Of a stretch of DNA of 64,000 nucleotides, positions 58,093 through 64,000 are shown one piece after another; the stretch's first letter is position 1; each line of letters starts with the position of its first letter. The DNA lies in NCBI RefSeq assembly GCF_004000825.1, contig NZ_BILZ01000027.1, forward strand, positions 1-64,000. The letters are read 5' to 3'. Under the pieces are notes generated by a model that saw only the letters and a list, made by a program, of their open reading frames with translations, had not been told where the DNA came from and did not search any database. This stretch comes from Paenibacillus kobensis NBRC 15729. GTDB lineage: Bacteria; Bacillota; Bacilli; Paenibacillales; Paenibacillaceae. The position numbers and the translations under genes were made by a program.

Positions 58093-60126
58093 ATGGAAAG
58101 ATCGTTGCAAAATGCGGCACGGCGCGGGTTGCAAGCTTCAGCCGGACTTGCGCTGCGATTCATCGCCGTAGACGTGATCGCCTTTTATGCGATTATGATC
58201 GTGAAGCTAGTCATGTTCGACCGGTATATCAACGTAAAAAATATGACGATTACGTTCGACGACGTCATTATCGGCTTCGGTTCGCTGGCGCTTGCATCGT
58301 TCTGGACGATGCTGCTGCCTAAGCGCGGGAGAATGATTGCTCTTCTGCTGCTTAACCTTATTCTTACGTTCGTCATATTCGCCGATCTCATCTATTATCG
58401 TTATTTTCAAGATTTGATTTCGGTTCCGGTATTGATGCAAGCCGGTCAAGTCGAGTCGCTCGGCGACAGTATCTACTCGCTTTTGTATGGAGTCGACATC
58501 TGGTTTTTCGTAGACTGGCCGATCTTCATCGGACTGACGATCCTTGGCCTGCGCAAGCGCAAGCCTGAATCCGACATCGGCTTAAGCTTCCGCCGGAAGC
58601 GGTTGCCAATGCTTCGCCGGATTTTGTTCCGCCTCTCGATGACACTCATCATCTTCGCAGCCGGCGTGACGCTTGTGTTCGTTCCGGTTAACATCGCCAA
58701 AAAAACGTGGGCAGTCGGCCTGTTCGTCGGCAATTGGTGGAACGTCTCCATCTACAATGTGACTGGCGTTCTCGGCTTCCACGGCTACGACGCATACCGT
58801 TACGCGAATCAGCATTGGATTCATAAGGCGGTAGCGACAGAGGACCAAATCAACGAGTCGGAGCAGTGGTTCAAGGAACGCGGAGACGTCCGCCGCGCGC
58901 TAGAAAGCGATCCGACTTTCGGCGAATATAAGGGCAGCAACGTCATCATGGTGCAAGCCGAAGCATTTATGAATTTCGTTATCGGCCGCTCGATCGGCGG
59001 ACAAGTAATTACGCCGAACTTGAACGCCTTAATCAAGGAGAGCGCCTATTTCGACAACTTCTCGCACCAGACGTCGCAAGGACGTACATCGGACGCCGAC
59101 TTCGCCGTCCAATGCTCACTGCAGCCTCAGCCAAGCGGCTCAATCTTCATTCAGTATGCGCAGAACGACTTCGACTGTACGCCGGCGGCACTTAAAGCGG
59201 CAGGCTACTCGACTTCGGTATTCCACGCATACGATGCCGGCTTCTGGAACCGCAACACGATGTATTACCGGATGAAGTACGATACGTTCTACAGCCGGAC
59301 CCATTTCGTCAACGACGAGCCGCTTGGCTGGTCGATCGGCGACAACTCGTTCTTCCGGCAGTCGGCGGAAATTATGGGTGAGCAGAAGAAGCCGTTCTAC
59401 TCGTTCCTGATTACGTTGTCGAGCCATCATCCGTACGCGCTGCCTGCCCGTTATCAGAAGCTCGACGTCGGGTCGTTCAAAGGCACGATGTTCGGCGACT
59501 ATTTGCAGGCGGTTCATTACGTTGACGAATCGCTGGGCAACTTTATTACGAAGCTGAAGGAGGAAGGCGTATGGAACAATACGGTCTTCCTGTTCTACGG
59601 CGATCACGATAACTCCATTCGCGACTGGGCGCCTTTCGAGCAGTTGATCGGCCATCCAATGAACGAGAACGAGCGCCAGCAGGTGCTCCACGAAGTTCCG
59701 TTCATCGTCCATCTGCCGGACGGCGGCCATGCGGGCACTTACCATAACGTCGGCGGCCAGCTCGACGTCTCGCCGACGATTATGCATCTGCTTGGCATCT
59801 CCAGTGCAGATCTGCATAAGGTCGGTACGCCGCTCATTCTGGATAAGCCGCTCGAAGGCAAAAAAGTCGTCTACCGCAGCGGAGCGTTCACGGACGGCAA
59901 CGTGTTCTACATGGCGCCGACCGACGGCATCCTCGAGCACGGCACCTGCTATGACGCCAACACTGGCGGCCAAGTCGATATCGCGGGCTGCATTGCCGGT
60001 GCGAAGGAAGCACGCGAGGAACTTCGCATATCCGACGAGACGGTGGCGTACAACATTATCGGCCGGTTAAACGCCCGCAGCGCTGCGGACGCGAAGAGCG
60101 CGAACGTCGCGCCTGCCGCCAATTAA
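58093..60126 (+). CDS. Lipoteichoic acid synthase-like protein (LtaS family)
   Basis: A 677-residue membrane enzyme of the LtaS family, which adds glycerol phosphate units from phosphatidylglycerol. Five membrane helices lie in the first ~205 residues, and an extracellular sulfatase-fold domain runs from ~285 to 620. The catalytic segment HQTSQGRTSDADF places the nucleophile Thr at 332. NVIMVQAEAF supplies the first metal Glu, and YGDHDNSIRDW and the YSTSVFHAYDAGFWNR region complete the site. It ends with an Ala/Ser/Asn-rich tail. The start ATG has AGAAGGC ~11 nt upstream. It is a single-gene unit with promoter and terminator. Primase versus synthase paralog is not decided. Confidence 0.92.
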   Translation: MERSLQNAARRGLQASAGLALRFIAVDVIAFYAIMIVKLVMFDRYINVKNMTITFDDVIIGFGSLALASFWTMLLPKRGRMIALLLLNLILTFVIFADLIYYRYFQDLISVPVLMQAGQVESLGDSIYSLLYGVDIWFFVDWPIFIGLTILGLRKRKPESDIGLSFRRKRLPMLRRILFRLSMTLIIFAAGVTLVFVPVNIAKKTWAVGLFVGNWWNVSIYNVTGVLGFHGYDAYRYANQHWIHKAVATEDQINESEQWFKERGDVRRALESDPTFGEYKGSNVIMVQAEAFMNFVIGRSIGGQVITPNLNALIKESAYFDNFSHQTSQGRTSDADFAVQCSLQPQPSGSIFIQYAQNDFDCTPAALKAAGYSTSVFHAYDAGFWNRNTMYYRMKYDTFYSRTHFVNDEPLGWSIGDNSFFRQSAEIMGEQKKPFYSFLITLSSHHPYALPARYQKLDVGSFKGTMFGDYLQAVHYVDESLGNFITKLKEEGVWNNTVFLFYGDHDNSIRDWAPFEQLIGHPMNENERQQVLHEVPFIVHLPDGGHAGTYHNVGGQLDVSPTIMHLLGISSADLHKVGTPLILDKPLEGKKVVYRSGAFTDGNVFYMAPTDGILEHGTCYDANTGGQVDIAGCIAGAKEAREELRISDETVAYNIIGRLNARSAADAKSANVAPAAN

Positions 60127-60155
60127 TACTCCTAGCAAACGTTATTAACAAGCGC

Positions 60156-60204
60156 AAGAAGGCCCATCCTTCATTCCCGGCGGAATGAGGATGGGCCTTC
60201 TTGT
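60156..60204. terminator. Bidirectional terminator between LTA synthase and DUF1450 genes
   Basis: AAGAAGGCCCATCCT with its exact complement, plus inner CATTCC/GGAATG, and T-rich ends on both strands. Confidence 0.9.
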
Positions 60205-60210
60205 TGCCTG

Positions 60211-60435
60211 TTAAGGCTTAATGTATTTCTTCGCTGCTTCGATTGCTTCGTCTTCCGTCGCCGCCTTCAAGTACCGTCCGTTAATAAAAATAAAAGGGTA
60301 CTTGGCGCAAGGACCGCAGTAAGACTTGCAGCCGACTTTAATTTCCGATTCCGGGACGAGCTTCGCCAACTTCGGCAGCATCGTCTTTACGCGGATATGC
60401 TTGCATTTGTCGCAAATACGTATGTCGTTAGGCAT
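60211..60435 (-). CDS. DUF1450-family small protein (YuzB-like)
   Basis: A 74-residue protein with a thioredoxin-like Cys arrangement: CDKCKHIR near the N-terminus and GCKSYCGPCAKYPFIFINGRY in the middle, including a CGPC motif. This pattern matches the DUF1450 family of Bacilli (YuzB). The cysteines could bind an Fe-S cluster or metal, or form a disulfide. The function is unknown. It follows the HesB-like gene by 18 nt and is probably co-transcribed, which hints at metal or sulfur chemistry. Confidence 0.8.
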   Translation of the reverse strand: MPNDIRICDKCKHIRVKTMLPKLAKLVPESEIKVGCKSYCGPCAKYPFIFINGRYLKAATEDEAIEAAKKYIKP

Positions 60436-60453
60436 AATGTTCGGCGGCCGCGA

Positions 60454-60756
60454 TTAATGATCGCCGTGGTTGCCCCGCGAAGGATTCGACAATGCAAAGC
60501 CTTCTTGCGGCACGTAGAAGTAATCGACGCGTACGCCGTCCAAGAAATCGACGCCTTTCTCCAAAATGACATCAATGCCGGAATCCGTCGCCACGACTTC
60601 ATCGTTGTCTCCTGGCGTGTCAATCGACATGCCATAGTGAGCATGGTCGCCATGCGCATGGGTAACATGAATGCGAAGCAGCTTGCCTTCGTTCTCTGGC
60701 TTGTCCAGTTCCGTGCGGAGCATTTTGGCTGCCGCGCGCGATATTTTGCATTTCAT
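60454..60756 (-). CDS. HesB/IscA-like protein with His in place of cluster Cys
   Basis: A 100-residue protein of the Fe-S biosynthesis (HesB/IscA) fold: KISRAAAKMLRTEL, LRIHVTHAHGDHAHYGMSI, SGIDVILEKGVDFLDGVRVDYF, GFALSNPSRGNHGDH. The three conserved cysteines of A-type carriers are absent. The equivalent positions are filled by a His cluster (His30, 33, 35, 38, 40) and the C-terminal NHGDH. The only Cys is residue 3. GAAGGAGAG supports the ATG at 60756, six codons inside the longest frame. It may bind iron or another metal through histidines. It shares an operon with the DUF1450 gene. Confidence 0.75.
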   Translation of the reverse strand: MKCKISRAAAKMLRTELDKPENEGKLLRIHVTHAHGDHAHYGMSIDTPGDNDEVVATDSGIDVILEKGVDFLDGVRVDYFYVPQEGFALSNPSRGNHGDH

Positions 60757-60881
60757 TGTTATTCTCTCCTTCAATCTTGGTTGGTGACGATCTAAGCACG
60801 TTTATCTTAATCATTGTATAGAATGCACCGCATAAGTTCAACCCATAAACTGCAATCCGCTTGCTTGCATTTGGCCTTTGT

Positions 60882-61121
60882 CTAATGAATGCCGTGCTTG
60901 CGCTCCATCCATCCGGCGAACCCGCCTGCCGCTAGCAGTGTAACAGCAATATCATCAATCGGCAGGAATGGAATCGGCAACAGGTCTGGCAGCACCCAAT
61001 ACAGCCCGACTGGAATAATAAAGATAAGCTTGTCTCGAAGCGGAATGCGCGGCTCCTTCAACAGCCGGTAGACGCGAACGAGCGTCCCCTTCCAACGGCG
61101 GAGCGACAGCCATTTGTTCAT
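60882..61121 (-). CDS. DUF1232 small membrane protein
   Basis: A 79-residue protein with one or two hydrophobic segments. KEPRIPLRDKLIFIIPVGLYWVLPDLLP and the following PIDDIAVTLL match the DUF1232 pattern (P-x-x-x-K...Y...P-D-L-x-P...DD). The start WLSLRRWKGTLVRVYRLL is basic and amphipathic. GGAAGGAGATGAG precedes the ATG. It is a single gene between the HesB-like and M14 peptidase genes. The function is unknown. Confidence 0.75.
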   Translation of the reverse strand: MNKWLSLRRWKGTLVRVYRLLKEPRIPLRDKLIFIIPVGLYWVLPDLLPIPFLPIDDIAVTLLAAGGFAGWMERKHGIH

Positions 61122-61232
61122 CCGTTCTCATCTCCTTCCTATACTATATACAGTATACCACGCGCACAAAGGCCGCTAAACCTATTGTTCAGCGGCCCGT
61201 GCCTCCATGCTATATCCGATCCTCTGCTCCGT

Positions 61233-62441
61233 CTACAACCGCCAGCTCATCGCCTCCAGCAGCAGCTTGGCAACTTCGTCATACATGTCGTCGAACTGGC
61301 TGAGCGGCAGCGGATTGACTCCGATGCCCGCTTCAATCGTGAAACCCGGTTTCCGGTACTTGTGAATAAACCAATCTTTGTAGCCGGCATCGCTGCCGGT
61401 CAGCTTCACCGGACAGTATCCGCTCGCTTGGCCGAGCCTGCCTGCCAGCCATTCCGATTGCTCCGGCTCATAGTCCCGATAGTTCCAATAAATTTCTTGT
61501 CCCTGCGTATGGAACGCAAGCACCAGATCGAACCGCCGTTCATCGGTGAACGCTGCCATTGCCGCAGCTTCCGGTTCGCTAAGCGGCTTAGGACCCGGAT
61601 AATCGCGCGGACCGGGTCCAGGCGTCCCCCGCCGGTTGCACTCTTCTTCCCAATAGGCCGGGAATTGATCGTTCAGGTCGACGCCTCTCACATTCGCCTT
61701 CCAGCGCCCGAATCGAAGCGAGCCCCGGTTCATCGCTAGCAGCTGATCGTACAACGGGTGCCCGGTATGCAGCCCTTCCTGCACTAGCTCTACTCCATCG
61801 GGATTGACCATCGGTACAAGCCATAGCGACACCTCGTTAAGCAGCTGCTTCATGTCAGCCCCCCGCCACATGCAGCTTGACCCATAAGCTCTGGCAGCAT
61901 CCTCAGCGAATGTCATGAGCAGCGCGCTAGTAATCCACTCGTTGGCATGGAACGAGCCGTTCGCATGAATGCAACGTGCCCCTTTCCCAAGCTTAAGCGC
62001 CGCTATCGGCTTGCCGAGCACGCTTTGTCCGATTACAACCGTCTCCACTAAGCCGCTGTATTGGCTTTCGAGCAGCCGGCAATCTCTTGCCACCTCTTCA
62101 GGTCCATACTCCGCCCTCGCATCGACGATTCGGTTCGGCGGGCCTGCTGGAATGCGCAGCAGTGTACCGGGTGTCCAGCCGCCGGCCGGAATTCCTCGGT
62201 TGGATGTTTCAATCGCGGATGCCGCGACACCGAACAAAGACGACAGCCGCTCCAGCGAGTCGCCTTCCTGCAAGGTGTACCAGACGTCAGAGGCAGACGG
62301 AATACGCAGGACAATGCCAGGAGGGATCGGTTCGCCCTCCGTAAGACGCGGATTGCAAGCAAGCATTGACGCAGCGGATATGCCGAAATGCCGTGCGATG
62401 CGCAGCAGCGTATCTCCAGGCCGGACAGTGTAAGAAAGCAC
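61233..62441 (-). CDS. LysM-M14 carboxypeptidase (gamma-D-glutamyl-diamino acid endopeptidase type)
   Basis: A 402-residue wall-active peptidase. Two LysM repeats (about 1-45, YTVRPGDTLLRIARHFG; and 52-98, YTLQEGDSLERLSSLFG) precede an M14 zinc carboxypeptidase domain (~110-395). NGSFHANEW carries the zinc His and Glu, VPMVNPDGVEL and a downstream Glu (FTIEAGIG) complete the site. This layout matches the endopeptidases that cut spore-cortex or wall stem peptides between D-Glu and diaminopimelate. No signal peptide is visible. GGGAGGAAATCCC supports the GTG at 62441 rather than the GTG at 62459. Confidence 0.88.
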   Translation of the reverse strand: MLSYTVRPGDTLLRIARHFGISAASMLACNPRLTEGEPIPPGIVLRIPSASDVWYTLQEGDSLERLSSLFGVAASAIETSNRGIPAGGWTPGTLLRIPAGPPNRIVDARAEYGPEEVARDCRLLESQYSGLVETVVIGQSVLGKPIAALKLGKGARCIHANGSFHANEWITSALLMTFAEDAARAYGSSCMWRGADMKQLLNEVSLWLVPMVNPDGVELVQEGLHTGHPLYDQLLAMNRGSLRFGRWKANVRGVDLNDQFPAYWEEECNRRGTPGPGPRDYPGPKPLSEPEAAAMAAFTDERRFDLVLAFHTQGQEIYWNYRDYEPEQSEWLAGRLGQASGYCPVKLTGSDAGYKDWFIHKYRKPGFTIEAGIGVNPLPLSQFDDMYDEVAKLLLEAMSWRL

Positions 62442-62615
62442 GGGATTTCCTCCCTTCACGTTCAGTCAGTCCAAATACATGCTTATCCATACATGTTATT
62501 CACCAGCTGGACCGCTCATGCAACGAACGCGAAATGCTTTTCATTCCATACCCAAAAAGGGCATGCCGCCAAGCTGCCGTCATCCGGCCGCTTTGCCGCT
62601 GCCCTTCTGTTTTAT

Positions 62616-63437
62616 TCAACCGATATGCGATACTTGCCATACGACAGGCGTCAGCTCAATATGCTCTCCTAGCCATTGCTGGGCAATAAATTTGAACATG
62701 ACCGGCTGCCCGCTGCAAAAAAACTGGTGTACCGGCATCAATCTCGTTGCCGCTAGCTTTCCCTGCTCTTGCAGAACGGAACGAATTTCCCTAGCCGTCT
62801 CTTCCGCCGAACTAATAAGCGCTACTCTCGGGCCCATAACTTCGCTGATCGTCTCGGCTAGGAACGGGTAATGCGTGCAGCCGAGAATGAGGCAATCGAG
62901 ATCGAACGGATATTCCCGCAGATGGAAAAGCGCGGACCGGACGGCCGCATACGTTTCCTCCGACCGGAAGTTTCCCTGCTCGACAAGCGGTACAAATGCG
63001 GGGCATGCTTGACTGACGACGTGCACATCCGGTGACAGCTGCTTTAATGCCGTTTCATATGCTCTGCTTTTAATCGTACCATCCGTGCCAATCACTCCGA
63101 CAACGCCGGAATCCGTCTTTCCAAGCGCCGCGCGTGCACCGGGATGAATCACACCGACGACGGGCACTTTCACCTGCTTCTTGACATGTTCCAGCGCGAA
63201 CGCTGTTGCGGTATTGCAAGCTATAACAATCAGTTTCGGATCATACTGCACCAAATAATCGACGATTTCTTCCGTGAAGCGAACGACCTCGCCGGCCGGC
63301 CTCGGTCCGTATGGCGTGCGAGCGGTATCGCCGAAATAGACGATTCTCTCCCGTGGGAGCTGTCTCATAACTTCCTTGGCAACCGTTAATCCGCCAACCC
63401 CGGAATCTAATATTGCTATCGGCTGCTGCACATCCAC
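62616..63437 (-). CDS. racE: Glutamate racemase
   Basis: Converts L- to D-glutamate for peptidoglycan. The 273 residues include ILDSGVGGLTVAKEV, VYFGDTARTPYGPR, IVIACNTATAFAL (first catalytic Cys) and LILGCTHYPFL (second catalytic Cys). The start is GTG at 63437 (or 63431), and neither has a strong ribosome-binding site. Position just upstream of the M14 peptidase gene is consistent with a wall cluster, but the 175-bp gap argues against one transcript. RacE/MurI naming is interchangeable here. Confidence 0.94.
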   Translation of the reverse strand: MDVQQPIAILDSGVGGLTVAKEVMRQLPRERIVYFGDTARTPYGPRPAGEVVRFTEEIVDYLVQYDPKLIVIACNTATAFALEHVKKQVKVPVVGVIHPGARAALGKTDSGVVGVIGTDGTIKSRAYETALKQLSPDVHVVSQACPAFVPLVEQGNFRSEETYAAVRSALFHLREYPFDLDCLILGCTHYPFLAETISEVMGPRVALISSAEETAREIRSVLQEQGKLAATRLMPVHQFFCSGQPVMFKFIAQQWLGEHIELTPVVWQVSHIG

Positions 63438-63639
63438 ACCGCTTTCTGTTCAACAATTATACAGGTTTCAATAGCATATGAAGCTCCACTATGAAATGTA
63501 CCTATATTGTCAGCACCCCAGCGGATGAGCGGCGGATGACAATCAGGCCGATGGCCGATGCAGCAACAGCGATGCTTCTTTACTGCTGCATGCCATGCTT
63601 CCGGTGAAGCCAGGGTTATCCCTGTCGTCTGGCGCAGCA

Positions 63640-63690
63640 TAGCATGCGGAAAAAGGCCGCCTTGCCGAGGCCGCCTTTTTCCGCATGCTT
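63640..63690 (-). terminator. Terminator of the truncated right-edge gene
   Basis: GCATGCGGAAAAAGG and CCTTTTTCCGCATGC form a perfect 15-bp stem with further inner GC pairing, 3 bp after the stop codon at 63693. There is no long T-run after it. Confidence 0.7.
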
Positions 63691-63692
63691 GT

Positions 63693-64000
63693 TTAGTAAC
63701 CGATCGTCTGCAGTGCCTGGGCAGGCTGTGCTTCTTCGATCTGTTCTGTCTCCGGCTCCAATACGGCGAGCGCGTTAGCCGCAACTTCCTCTTGCTCGGA
63801 CGATTCGATTCCAGCTGTCAGAGTGCTGACTATTGCCTCTTCCAGCTTTTCCTCAATGTCCGAACCGCCGCGCCACGATTTGACGTTCGCCATGACATTC
63901 GATGCAGCCTGCTTCGCCCGGTCAGCCACTTCCGACGCGCCGTCTCCCACTTGCTTAGCCAGACGGCCCGTCGTTTCACCGACTTGATGGGCGAAACGCG
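63693..64000 (-). CDS. C-terminal part of a helical low-complexity protein (partial)
   Basis: The minus-strand frame is open from the right window edge to a TAA at 63693-63695, giving at least 101 residues with no start inside. A GTG at 63950 has no ribosome-binding site. The visible sequence reads FAHQVGETTGRLAKQVGDGA, then SEVADRAKQAASNVMANVKS, an amphipathic Ala/Lys/Gln repeat like LEA or YtxH-type tails, followed by an acidic Glu/Ala-rich end. I cannot name the family. Confidence 0.6.
   Translation of the reverse strand, partial: RFAHQVGETTGRLAKQVGDGASEVADRAKQAASNVMANVKSWRGGSDIEEKLEEAIVSTLTAGIESSEQEEVAANALAVLEPETEQIEEAQPAQALQTIGY

Overview
The window looks like chromosome from a spore-forming, Gram-positive Bacilli member, most likely a Paenibacillaceae species (Paenibacillus, Cohnella or a relative). 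By eye the base composition is in the mid-50s %GC. Ribosome-binding sites are strong AGGAGG types and TTG/GTG starts are frequent. Diagnostic families are YjcZ, YugP, YtpB, YitT, YjbM-type SasB, lipoteichoic acid synthase, and GlnR/TnrA-type operators. I saw no tRNA, rRNA, IS element, prophage or CRISPR array. Most genes are housekeeping or envelope functions.

Layout. 1-6.0 kb: the tail of an Arg/Gly-rich protein, two paralogous NOL1/NOP2/Sun rRNA m5C methyltransferases, a YjcZ sporulation peptide, a Cof-type HAD phosphatase and an RsuA/RluB pseudouridine synthase. 6-14 kb: pyrD with a small alarmone synthetase, a 47-residue membrane peptide, an L,D-transpeptidase, ferredoxin, DNA polymerase IV, citramalate synthase and a TlpA-like thioredoxin. 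14-22 kb: a JAMM protease and an amt / GlnD-like nucleotidyltransferase / DEDDh exonuclease operon under two GlnR-type boxes. A MerR regulator with a YugP protease, a GltC-like LysR regulator and thiol peroxidase follow. 22-29 kb: a DUF1499-like protein, a probable 6S RNA, a YesL-like membrane protein, the CshA helicase, an MBOAT/SGNH O-acylation pair and YitT. 29-40 kb: a DUF4015 glycosidase-like protein, a peroxiredoxin, pfkA, YtpB terpene synthase, an MFS transporter, a cold-shock protein, a methyltransferase, small proteins and oligoendopeptidase F.

40-46.5 kb holds a four-gene export system headed by a LacI regulator: two ABC ATPases, a lipoprotein adaptor and a giant FtsX-like permease. 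One ATPase carries an AbrB-like tail. 46.9-50 kb is an envelope operon: CapA-like protein, glycerophosphodiesterase and DUF92. 50-54 kb: hemEH without hemY, an MFS exporter, and a 52-bp tandem repeat. 54-64 kb: an O-methyltransferase, a THUMP rRNA methyltransferase, a three-domain exonuclease-TerD-HTH protein, LTA synthase, DUF1450 and HesB-like proteins, a DUF1232 protein, a LysM/M14 peptidase, glutamate racemase and a truncated helical protein.

The least ordinary items are: the exonuclease-TerD-HTH fusion at 56366; the GlnR-type operator pair around the amt promoter together with the unusual content of that operon; the ABC ATPase with an AbrB-like tail; the HesB-like protein with His in place of the cluster cysteines; and the 7-bp and 52-bp tandem repeats. 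Start sites below were chosen by Shine-Dalgarno spacing and family start. Functions rest on recognised motifs, not on database searches.
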